From Actinomycetales bacterium UBA1416 (GTDB taxonomy: Bacteria; Actinomycetota; Actinomycetes; Actinomycetales; Actinomycetaceae): a DNA stretch of 48,728 nt. The position numbers and the translations under genes were made by a program. This document shows, piece by piece, positions 16,295 to 22,867 of this stretch. Location of the stretch: the NCBI GenBank assembly GCA_002304945.1, contig DBPQ01000054.1, positions 1 through 48,728 on the forward strand, in the 5' to 3' direction. The notes beneath the pieces were generated by a model. It did not search any database. It worked only from the letters and a program-made list of their open reading frames with translations, and was not told the DNA's origin. Within the stretch, counting starts at the first letter, position 1, and the number at the start of each line of letters is the position of its first letter.

Positions 16295-18970
16295 ATGTCC
16301 GCACTCCTCCACCGCCTCGGCAGGCAGGCCGCGGTGCGGCCCCTGCCCTTCCTGGTGTCCTGGCTGCTCGTTATCCTCGCCGTGGTCGCCCTGCTGGCGA
16401 CCCAGACCCCCTCGATCTCCACCAGCCTCACCCTCGACGACGCCCCGGCCCAGCAGGTGCTCGACGACGTCACGGAGGCCCTTCCCGAGGCCGGCGGCAC
16501 CCAGGGCACGCTCGTCTTCCAGGCAACCGACGGGGGCCGCGTGGACACAGGAGCGCGCGCCGACGCCATCGACAGCGCCCTCGACGCCGCCAGCGCAAGC
16601 GGACTCGTCCTCGACCGTGACGCACGCCTGCTCGACCAGCAGGCCGACGTCGAGGCCACGGTGAGGGAGAACGTGGAGGACCGCGTGGCCGCTGATCTCA
16701 CGGTCCGCATCGAGGAACTCCTCGGGGCCCTTGACGGAGCCCTGCCGGTCGACGGGCCAGCCGCACAGAGCCCGCAGGCCACCCAGCTCGTGCCCCGGAT
16801 CACGGCCATCAGGGACACCGCGAACGAACTCCTGGCCGCCCCGGACGCCGACCGCATCGCCGGTGCTGCGGGCCTGTTCGCCGAGGTGGAGCAGCTGCAG
16901 GCCGATCTGAGCCGCGCCGGCATGGATCTGGGCGCGCTCCCCGCTCCCGAGGAGGGAATGACGGACCCGGCCGCCGCCGTCGACGCCGCAGTGGCGACCG
17001 CGACCGCCGACGCGCTCGGGCGGCTCGACTCCCTCATGCGCGGCACCTCCCCCCGCGGCACTGAACTCGTCACCTCCGACGGCGTTCGCCCGTCCGTCCT
17101 GGTCTCGGACGATGGCACCGCGGCGATCGCGTCCGTACAGCTCGCCGAGCAGGTCTCCGACCTCCCCAGCGGGAGCCTGGATGACCTGCTGGCCTCGATC
17201 GATGCGGTCGCGGCCGAGGAGGGACTCACCGTCGCGGCGAGCAGTTCCCTGCAACCCCTCGAGCCCCCGATCGGGGGCCACGAGGCCATCGGCATCGCCG
17301 TCGCGGCCGTGGTGCTGATCGTCACCCTCGGCTCGCTCGTGCTGGCCGGCCTGCCCATCCTGCTGGCGCTGGTGGGGGTGTTCATCGGCGTCGGTGGGGC
17401 GTACGCGCTCTCGGCGAACTTCGAGATGACCACGTCCACTCCCGCCCTGGGGCTGATGCTGGGCCTCGCCGTCGGGATCGACTACACCCTGTTCATCGTC
17501 CACAAGCAACGCTCCCTGCAGGTCCACCAGGGCCTCGACGCCGTCGAGTCCATTGCCCGTGCTGTCGCCACCGCAGGAGGCGCGGTCCTGTTCGCTGGCG
17601 GCACCGTCGTCGTCGCCCTCCTCGGGCTCCTGACCCTGGGGATGGGCTTCGTCTCGACGATGGCGGTGACGGCCGCCGTCACGGTGGTCCTCGCCGTCGC
17701 CCTGGCCCTGACGGCGCTGCCCGCCCTCCTCGGGCTCCTCGGACGCCGGCGGGGACACGCGTCGGCTCGCCGGGCGGCGAGGCCCCGGCGCGAGCACTCA
17801 CAGTTCGGGCGTGCAGCACAGTGGTGGGTCACCACCGTCACCGACCGGCCGATCTTGACGGTGGTGCTCATCGTCCTCGGACTCGGCGCCCTCGCGATCC
17901 CCGCCGGACAGATGGAGCTCGGCATGCCGTCCGGCGCCGTCGCCGCGCCCGGATCCGAGCAGCGCACCACCTACGACGCCGTGAGCGGCGCCCTCGGCGA
18001 GGGCGCCAACGCACCGCTCGTCGTCGCGCTCACCCCCACGGACCCCGGCGCCGTCGACCAGGAACGGCTCGAGGCATGGCAGGCCGAGCTGGCTGGCCAC
18101 GACAGTGCCGCCAACGTCCGCCTGATGGGCACCTCGGAGGACCGCTCCCTCGTCCTGTACACGGTGGTCCCCACCGCCGGGCCGACCGACCCCGGCACCG
18201 CCGCACTCGTCCACGAACTGCGTGCCAGCGAACTCCCGGACGCCGAGGAGATCGGCGTGACCGGCCTGACCGCCATCAACATCGACCTCTCCGAATCGCT
18301 GCGGGACGCCATCCCCGTCTACCTCACGCTGGTGGCGCTCCTGTCCCTGGCGATCCTGCTCCTGGTGTTCCGCTCCCTGCTGGTCCCGCTCGTGGCGACG
18401 GCGGGGTTCCTCCTGTCCATCGGTGCCACCCTGGGACTCGTGGTGACCGCCTTCGGCAACCCGGACTTCACCTGGCTCGTGGGCGTGGACCGTGCGGGCC
18501 CGGTGTTGAGCTTCCTGCCGATCATGGCCACGGGCATCCTCTACGGGCTCGCCATGGACTACCAGGTGTTCCTCGGCACCTCGATCCGCGAGGTCCACGC
18601 CCACGGCGAGTCCGCCCGGACGGCCGTGGTCGAGGGGTTCCACCACGCCAGCCGGGTGGTGGTGGCAGCCGCGATGATCATGGTCTCGGTCTTCGCCGGC
18701 TTCGTGCTCAGCGACGACTCCATGATCCGCCAGTTCGGATTCGCACTTTCCGCTGGAATCCTCATCGACGCGTTCCTCATCCGAATGACGCTCATCCCCG
18801 CCGTCCTCCACCTCGCGGGCGAACACGCGTGGTGGCTCCCCCGCTGGCTGGACCGGCTCCTGCCCGACCTGGACCTGGAGGGCACCCGCCTCGCGGCCGC
18901 CGCCGCACCCACCGAGGATCGATCGGCGGCGCCGGCGCCCCGCGTGCCCCATGGAACACTGGTGCGGTGA
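16295..18970 (+). CDS. MMPL/RND family membrane exporter
   Basis: This 891-aa transporter has the MMPL layout. One N-terminal helix (about residues 20-40) precedes a large extracytoplasmic segment rich in Ala/Asp helices (about 45-330). A first helix bundle includes VGIDYTLFIVHKQR, the MMPL proton-relay-like motif. A second external region (about 520-660) is followed by a second bundle with GLAMDYQVFLGTSIREVH. MMPL proteins export lipids or drugs. The first external domain is long and predicted helical, perhaps coiled coil. The TGA overlaps the GTG of the TetR gene, which is likely its regulator. Substrate unknown. Confidence 0.9.
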   Translation: MSALLHRLGRQAAVRPLPFLVSWLLVILAVVALLATQTPSISTSLTLDDAPAQQVLDDVTEALPEAGGTQGTLVFQATDGGRVDTGARADAIDSALDAASASGLVLDRDARLLDQQADVEATVRENVEDRVAADLTVRIEELLGALDGALPVDGPAAQSPQATQLVPRITAIRDTANELLAAPDADRIAGAAGLFAEVEQLQADLSRAGMDLGALPAPEEGMTDPAAAVDAAVATATADALGRLDSLMRGTSPRGTELVTSDGVRPSVLVSDDGTAAIASVQLAEQVSDLPSGSLDDLLASIDAVAAEEGLTVAASSSLQPLEPPIGGHEAIGIAVAAVVLIVTLGSLVLAGLPILLALVGVFIGVGGAYALSANFEMTTSTPALGLMLGLAVGIDYTLFIVHKQRSLQVHQGLDAVESIARAVATAGGAVLFAGGTVVVALLGLLTLGMGFVSTMAVTAAVTVVLAVALALTALPALLGLLGRRRGHASARRAARPRREHSQFGRAAQWWVTTVTDRPILTVVLIVLGLGALAIPAGQMELGMPSGAVAAPGSEQRTTYDAVSGALGEGANAPLVVALTPTDPGAVDQERLEAWQAELAGHDSAANVRLMGTSEDRSLVLYTVVPTAGPTDPGTAALVHELRASELPDAEEIGVTGLTAINIDLSESLRDAIPVYLTLVALLSLAILLLVFRSLLVPLVATAGFLLSIGATLGLVVTAFGNPDFTWLVGVDRAGPVLSFLPIMATGILYGLAMDYQVFLGTSIREVHAHGESARTAVVEGFHHASRVVVAAAMIMVSVFAGFVLSDDSMIRQFGFALSAGILIDAFLIRMTLIPAVLHLAGEHAWWLPRWLDRLLPDLDLEGTRLAAAAAPTEDRSAAPAPRVPHGTLVR

Positions 18971-19560
18971 CCGGACTCCGAGACGCGAAGCGTGCCGCGG
19001 TCGCGCGACGGCTCGCCCGGATCGCGTTCGAGCAGGTGCGCGAGCGCGGGCTCGGCGAGGTCACCGTGGAGGACATCGTCACCGAGGCGGAGGTGTCCCG
19101 GCGCACGTTCTCCAACTACTACGCCTGCAAGGAGGCCGCGGTCGCGGCGGTCGTCATGCACAGCGTCGAGGCCGCGCTGGAGGAGTGGGATGCGCCGGAC
19201 ACCCTGGACGTCCTCGCACTCGCCCGGCACCTGGTGGATCACCAACTCAGGAGCGGGGCGCTCACCCTGCTCACCGAGGTGGCCGCCCTCGCGGCCGCGC
19301 ACCCGCAACTGGGGCCCTTCGTGCGGGATGCACAGTGGCAGGTGTGGTCCGCCGTCGGGGACAAGGTCCTCGACGCCGTCCCCACGCCGGACAGCGACGA
19401 CGCCGAGACCGTGCGGCTCGTGGTCGGCGCACTGTTCGGGATCGTCAGTGCCGCCCTCGTCTCCACGGGGCCACGTGACGGCGATGCGTCCCGGCGGCTG
19501 CACGCCTCAGTGCTGCGGGGCCTCGCCCGGCTCGAGCGGGGGCTCGGCCAACCGGCCTGA
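18967..19560 (+). CDS. TetR family transcriptional regulator
   Basis: The 197-aa protein has the TetR N-terminal helix-turn-helix: AVARRLARIAFEQVRERGL, then VTVEDIVTEAEVSRRTFSNYYACKEA (about residues 8-55). A divergent helical ligand-binding domain follows. The GTG start overlaps the MMPL stop, so the two genes are translationally coupled and the regulator probably autoregulates the operon in response to an MMPL substrate. The Tyr-Ala-Cys segment after the recognition helix replaces the common Phe/His-Lys stretch and is a mild variant. The ligand is unknown. Confidence 0.9.
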   Translation: MTGLRDAKRAAVARRLARIAFEQVRERGLGEVTVEDIVTEAEVSRRTFSNYYACKEAAVAAVVMHSVEAALEEWDAPDTLDVLALARHLVDHQLRSGALTLLTEVAALAAAHPQLGPFVRDAQWQVWSAVGDKVLDAVPTPDSDDAETVRLVVGALFGIVSAALVSTGPRDGDASRRLHASVLRGLARLERGLGQPA

Positions 19561-19624
19561 CCGGTCACCCCGGGGAGTTGCCCCCACCTTGAAGACGGCC
19601 GGGCCGAGATCGCTGGGCGGACGC

Positions 19625-19886
19625 GCATCCACCAGCGGCACTTGCCCCCCAGGTACTGGGAAGGAGCAGCGAACGTCGGCTTGAACCCGCCGCTCACGCA
19701 CGACGGCGTCATGCTGAACGAGATCACGGTCGTGGCCACCGACGTCGAGGCCTCCAACGGCGCCATACACGTCATCGACACGGTCATCGTCACGTCGAAG
19801 GTGGACGTGGACGCCGTGCTCGACTGAGATCACCCTCCGACAATGACAGACGAACCCGCCCGGCCCCGTGCCGGGCGGGTTCGTTG
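19625..19886 (+). pseudogene. Deletion remnant of the fasciclin gene, with its leader and terminator
   Basis: Bases 19625-19687 resemble the promoter/leader of the intact fasciclin gene (14069-14130), including the shared CGGCTTGAACC. From about 19698 the match jumps to the last 40 codons (VVATDVEASNG, then IHVIDTVIV), the stop and the downstream hairpin. About 475 bp are missing, covering the Shine-Dalgarno, start, signal peptide and most of the FAS1 domain. The residual frame encodes a C-terminal piece only. It is a duplicate in direct orientation about 5.5 kb from the intact copy, and it marks the left edge of the accessory island. Confidence 0.8.
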
Positions 19887-20287
19887 CTGGTACGGCTGGC
19901 GCGGCGCCGAAATCGAACGGCACGCCGGCAAGCCGACGTGCCGTTGGAGGCGGCTGCGCCGCCACACAAGCCTTGACCCTCACGCAAGTAGCTGACGTCC
20001 TCGGAGTCCTGGTCCGGCTCCTCGTCGAACTCCCGGATCGCGTACACCCGCTCGCCCAGGATCTTCTCCTCGGCCATCAGCCTGTCCATGTTCAGCCGGC
20101 CGACCTTCTCCAGGTATCCCTCGCCCGGCTTGTCCGGCTCCTCGAGCGCGTCGGCCAGGTCGATGATCTCCTCCATCAGCGAGTCCCCCAAGGTCGAAAA
20201 GAAGTCCTCGGGATTCGGGAGTTGGCGGTAGGCCTCCGGGCGCCACGTCCGCCAGTGGTTCATCGCGATCGTGCCGTACTTGTTCAT
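19790..20287 (-). CDS. Small accessory-element protein, probably lost its natural stop
   Basis: The frame begins with MNKYGTIAMNHWRTW after a strong Shine-Dalgarno (GAGGAGG, 8 nt upstream). It contains DPEDFFSTLGDSLMEEI-like helical sequence (NPEDFFSTLGD) and PGEGYLEKVGRLN. From memory it resembles small proteins of about 90-110 aa encoded beside large helicase or methylase genes in actinobacterial mobile elements; function unknown. After about residue 95 the sequence turns Arg-rich and unconserved. The frame runs antisense through the fasciclin remnant and its terminator to a stop at 19790, giving 165 aa. That tail looks like readthrough after loss of the original end. Its ATG overlaps the stop of the preceding frame. 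Confidence 0.55.
   Translation of the reverse strand: MNKYGTIAMNHWRTWRPEAYRQLPNPEDFFSTLGDSLMEEIIDLADALEEPDKPGEGYLEKVGRLNMDRLMAEEKILGERVYAIREFDEEPDQDSEDVSYLREGQGLCGGAAASNGTSACRRAVRFRRRASRTSNEPARHGAGRVRLSLSEGDLSRARRPRPPST
19851..19883. terminator. Terminator hairpin of the fasciclin remnant
   Basis: CGAACCCGCCCGGC and GCCGGGCGGGTTCG form a perfect 14-bp stem around CCCGT. The hairpin is a shortened relative of the one at 14758-14792. It could also stop minus-strand transcription leaving the island. Confidence 0.75.
19916..19945. repeat. Inverted repeat at island edge
   Basis: AACGGCACG (19916-19924) and CGTGCCGTT (19937-19945) are perfect 9-bp arms around 12 nt. A second small hairpin, GGCGGC-TGC-GCCGCC, follows directly near 19949-19963. 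They may be a terminator pair or a recombination scar beyond the end of the minus-strand operon. Confidence 0.4.
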
Positions 20288-20637
20288 CCCGAACCTCCTC
20301 GCTCTGCCCCCACAGGGCCTCCAGGTCGAAGGCCAACTGGCCTCCACCGGTCCCAGCCGTCGATCGTCCCAAAGGACTGCTCCCCCCTGTCGGACGCGTC
20401 CCAGCCGCGATCGTCAACACCCGAATTCGTCCCGTTTCGGGACCGTTTGACCCTCTCAGGGCCGCTCAGCCAACCTGAACCACCCCACCAGAGACCTCCC
20501 ATGACCTCGAAGTTCGCCCAGCGGCCCTCAGCGCTCACCCCGCCGTCGCCGCGGAGTTCTTGGCCGCGATTGTTGTGATTGCTACCAATCACCACATTCA
20601 CAGCATTGCCAGCATTGGGAGGAATGGGAGCGTTCAT
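20284..20637 (-). CDS. Unrecognised 117-aa frame coupled to the Fic-like gene
   Basis: The ATG (20637) overlaps the stop of the Fic-like gene and the TGA (20284) overlaps the ATG of the next gene, so both junctions are ATGA overlaps. This is the main support that it is, or was, translated. The sequence opens MNAPIPPNAGNAVNVVIG and becomes Gly/Trp/Arg-rich and low in complexity. No family is recognised. A neighbouring frame over the last 100 bp reads GGQLAFDLEALWGQSEEVR, which looks more protein-like. The present frame may therefore be a fusion of remnants, including the 3' end of a lost upstream gene. Confidence 0.35.
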   Translation of the reverse strand: MNAPIPPNAGNAVNVVIGSNHNNRGQELRGDGGVSAEGRWANFEVMGGLWWGGSGWLSGPERVKRSRNGTNSGVDDRGWDASDRGEQSFGTIDGWDRWRPVGLRPGGPVGAERGGSG

Positions 20638-21440
20638 CGGCCGAGCCCGGTCGGGGTGCGGCCCTGCTTGGTCCACACCCGGTCGCGCCACCACTGGTCC
20701 TCCACCGCCCGCCGATCCGCGAACACCTGCACCGAACCAGGGTCGCCGACGGCGGCAAGCACCTCCCGGCTCGGAGCCAGCTCGGCGCGGTCCCGTTCAG
20801 CCCGCAACGCCTCCCCGTCGACAGACAAGGCGCGGTGGATCACCAGCGCGGCCGCCGGCCCCGGGTGCGCCCGATACGTCCCGTCCGCCTCGCGGGTGAC
20901 CGCTGAGAGCGCCAGGGGGCCGGAGGGCCGGTCCCACGCCGCGACGTCCAGGGTGTACGGGCCGGTGGAGGCGACGTCGGCGAGGAACTCCCGGGAGGTG
21001 ACGACGTTGCCGACCACGAACGGGCGGGCGTACTCCAGCAGGGCGTGGATCTCCGCGGCCCGCCACGCGAAGTCCGCGGCGTCCATGCGGTGCCAGGCCG
21101 GGTCGTTCGCCAACACGCACGCGTTCTCGAGCACCGGGCGGATCTCAGCCACGGGGGCGATCCGGTCGCGGTGCTCCACCCCCACCTCGACCGTCCGGAA
21201 CTCCCCCGCGAACGGGTACACGTCCTGGTAGAGGTACAGGTGCAGGTTCCGGATCGACTCCACATCCCCATATCCTGGGAACTGGGCGTCACCGGCGTGC
21301 AGGTCCCGGACCCGCAGCGCCACCGTGAACTTCTCCAACAACACCAGCTCCCGTGGATCCCGGATCCCCGGCAGGTTCACCAAGGTCGTCTCGAACGGCG
21401 GGTCATACGTGTAGCTGGACCAGCTCCCCCCGGCGGCCAT
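20634..21440 (-). CDS. Fic/DOC-domain protein with destroyed catalytic motif
   Basis: Fic enzymes transfer AMP to target proteins through the motif HPFx(D/E)GNGRxxR. This 268-aa protein keeps the class I (VbhT-like) framework: TLVNLPGIRDPRELVLLE, then LYLYQDVYPFAGEFRTVEVG, and TSREFLADVA after the motif. The motif itself reads RPFVVGNVVTSR (residues 139-150). The catalytic His is Arg139, the metal-binding acidic residue is Val143, and the Gly-Arg of the anion hole is Val146-Val147. It should have no AMPylation activity. The start follows the upstream antitoxin-like gene's stop by 5 nt and the stop overlaps the next ATG. It is either an inactive toxin remnant kept in frame or a repurposed binding module. 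Confidence 0.8.
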   Translation of the reverse strand: MAAGGSWSSYTYDPPFETTLVNLPGIRDPRELVLLEKFTVALRVRDLHAGDAQFPGYGDVESIRNLHLYLYQDVYPFAGEFRTVEVGVEHRDRIAPVAEIRPVLENACVLANDPAWHRMDAADFAWRAAEIHALLEYARPFVVGNVVTSREFLADVASTGPYTLDVAAWDRPSGPLALSAVTREADGTYRAHPGPAAALVIHRALSVDGEALRAERDRAELAPSREVLAAVGDPGSVQVFADRRAVEDQWWRDRVWTKQGRTPTGLGR

Positions 21441-21445
21441 CGTGC

Positions 21446-21685
21446 TCAGCCCTCCGCCTCGCGGGCTGCGAGCTGGCGGGCCCGTAACCGCGCCCACGCC
21501 AGGTACTCCTCCCGGGACAACACCCCGCGGGACACGTCGGTCAGGGCCTTGACGTCGACGAACTCCACCTCGATCCCGCCCTGCTGCATCGTCGCCAGGG
21601 CGCGGACCGTGGCAACCACCTCCCGCTTCGACAACCCCGTGAACAACTGCGGCCACCGCTGCGTGACCCCCTGGTGGCCGCTCAT
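21446..21685 (-). CDS. VbhA-like Fic antitoxin homologue, full length
   Basis: A 79-aa helical protein directly upstream of the Fic-like gene, the position of VbhA-type antitoxins. The C-terminal stretch RGVLSREEYLAWARLRA resembles the VbhA signature (Gly-x-(I/L)-S-x-E-E-x-hydrophobic). The segment where VbhA inhibitors carry (S/T)xxxE(G/N) reads TMQQGG here, so the inhibitory glutamate is missing. It is paralogous to the preceding gene; the aligned cores are WPQLFTGL and WPELYAGL. The ATG overlaps the stop of that gene. Assignment rests on context and a short signature, so the family call is moderate. Confidence 0.6.
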   Translation of the reverse strand: MSGHQGVTQRWPQLFTGLSKREVVATVRALATMQQGGIEVEFVDVKALTDVSRGVLSREEYLAWARLRARQLAAREAEG

Positions 21686-21870
21686 GCCACTGCCACCTGG
21701 CGGGAGCAGCGGGCGCGGGCCGTCAACTCGGCCACCACGTCCCGGGTCACCGCGTGCCCATGGGCGCGGCGCACCACCAACGCCCACACCACCGAATCCC
21801 GGCCGTGGTCGTCCAGGCCGGCGTACAACTCCGGCCACAACACATCCAGATACGCCGTCGTCCTCGACAT
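21682..21870 (-). CDS. VbhA-like antitoxin paralogue, C-terminally truncated
   Basis: This 62-aa protein starts after a good Shine-Dalgarno (GGAGGGG). It shares with the next gene WPELYAGL, a following Asp/Arg-Val-Val-x-Ala-Leu helix, and TRDVVAELTARAR aligned with FVDVKALTDVSRG. It ends where its paralogue has the LSREEYLAWARLRA signature, replaced by CSRQVAVA. It looks like a tandem duplicate that lost its C-terminus. The stop overlaps the next ATG. It is the first gene of the five-gene coupled minus-strand operon. Whether it is still functional is unknown. Confidence 0.55.
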   Translation of the reverse strand: MSRTTAYLDVLWPELYAGLDDHGRDSVVWALVVRRAHGHAVTRDVVAELTARARCSRQVAVA

Positions 21871-22097
21871 CTGCCCCTCCTGCCCTGGTGTCGGCGCCAG
21901 AGTAACCCGACCCCACGACACCCCGCTGGGGCTATCCACAGGCCCTCGGCGGCGCCCTCCACGCTGTCCCTGGGCCCCAAAACCGCGCCAACCCCGCAAT
22001 CTCCGCAACCGGACCAGTCCCCGCCACCCGCTCGGCCCCACCAGTGATCCCCGCCCGGACTTCCTGCCACGGCACCAAGTCCGCCACCCTGAACCCA

Positions 22098-22325
22098 TCA
22101 CCGCGGCCGCCGCATCAGCGGGCTGGCGAGCAGCAACTCACGGGACTCCTCGCTGATGGGCAGCCTGTCGACGGCAGCCCGGACCCGATTCACCCTCTCC
22201 GAGTTGCGGTACCACAACTCCTCCCACCAGCCGGGATACACCAGAGCGAGGGACAGCGCGGGCGGGTCGTCGATGTAGACCCCCCGCCGGCAGCCCCCCG
22301 CGTGATAGCACACCCTGGGTCCCAC
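22098..22325 (-). pseudogene. Possible C-terminal half of the endonuclease VII-like gene, inverted
   Basis: The minus frame reads CYHAGGCRRGVYIDDPPALS, then ALVYPGWWEELW and ISEESRELLLASP to the stop at 22098. Composition is protein-like on this strand but Pro-rich on the other. No start of its own is convincing. The pattern Cys-x-His-x-x-Gly-Cys followed by Asp/Asn-x-Pro-Pro-Ala-Leu and Tyr-Pro fits, from memory, what follows the CPDCNSR zinc motif in some endonuclease VII-like proteins. The missing N-terminal half is encoded on the opposite strand at 22349-22640. I infer an inversion split one gene. Both halves should be inactive. Confidence 0.35.
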
Positions 22326-22348
22326 CCCTGCTGCTGTCCCGCGAGGAC

Positions 22349-22640
22349 ATGGTGCCGTTCGATGACGGCTGCCGGGAGTGCCTCCCGGGCCTTGGGGAGA
22401 GTGAGGTGCGGGTGCACCCACGGGACGTTCCCCGTGCCCGGTGGTGCGAGAGGGCGATGCGGCTGAACTATCACCCGCACTGGGGGACAGGCCAGCGGCG
22501 ACGGATCATCGAAGCGGTTGTGAAGCTGCGGGGTCACGGGTGCGGGGCCTGCCCGACGGGGTGGGGGTCGATGATCGACCACGACCACTACACCGGGCTG
22601 GTACGGGGGCTGGTGTGCCCGGACTGCAATTCGCGGACCA
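22349..22640 (+). pseudogene. Endonuclease VII-like (HNH/treble-clef) N-terminal fragment
   Basis: The frame contains CGACPTGWGSMIDHDHYTG followed by LVRGLVCPDCNSR, the zinc-binding and catalytic His core of recombination endonuclease VII-type nucleases (Cys-x-x-Cys, D-H-D-H, V-R-G-L-x-C-x-x-C-N). Immediately after CNSR, homology ends. The frame then runs through sequence belonging to an Mrr-type gene in another frame and stops at 22753. The start is unclear; ATG 22349 is the first in frame. It is a truncated gene at a rearrangement junction. Confidence 0.6.
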
Positions 22641-22863
22641 GGGCTTCATCGGTGCCCTCCAAGGAGCCCAATCCTCCAGAGGCGTATTCATCACCACCAG
22701 CCGATTCAGCAACGAGGCCCGCGCCTTCCTCAACTTCGTCCCACAAAGGGTGATCCTCCTCGACGGCGACGAGATGACCCAACTCATGGTCGAACACGGA
22801 GTCGGCGTCCAAACCTTCGACACCGTCACCCTCAGGAAGATCGACGAAGACTTCTTCGACTGA
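22626..22863 (+). pseudogene. C-terminal fragment of an Mrr-type restriction endonuclease
   Basis: In a second plus frame the sequence reads ADQGFIGALQGAQSSRGVFI, then TTSRFSNEA, then RVILLDGDEMTQLMVEHGVG and KIDEDFFD before the stop. These are the C-terminal part of the Mrr restriction-nuclease domain (Q-x-F-x-G-A-L-x-G-x-Q-x-x-R-G-V-F-x-T-T-S; L-I-D-G; H-x-V-G-V). The N-terminal DNA-binding region and the first catalytic residues are missing; homology begins at about 22630, within the endonuclease VII-like fragment. No start codon fits, so the fragment should not be expressed as an active enzyme. Confidence 0.65.
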
Positions 22864-22867
22864 AGCC

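Noticed and set aside
16181..17797. N-terminal extension of the minus-strand reductase frame
   Set aside because: It is antisense to the MMPL gene and low-complexity; the membrane protein begins near 16180.
20560..21231. A 223-codon plus-strand frame over the Fic-like gene
   Set aside because: Ser/Arg/Thr-rich shadow; the minus strand encodes recognisable Fic-domain sequence with coupled neighbours.
22441..22863. A single 140-aa gene starting at GTG/ATG 22441
   Set aside because: The first half is a shadow of the endonuclease VII-like frame; only the part after about 22630 matches Mrr.
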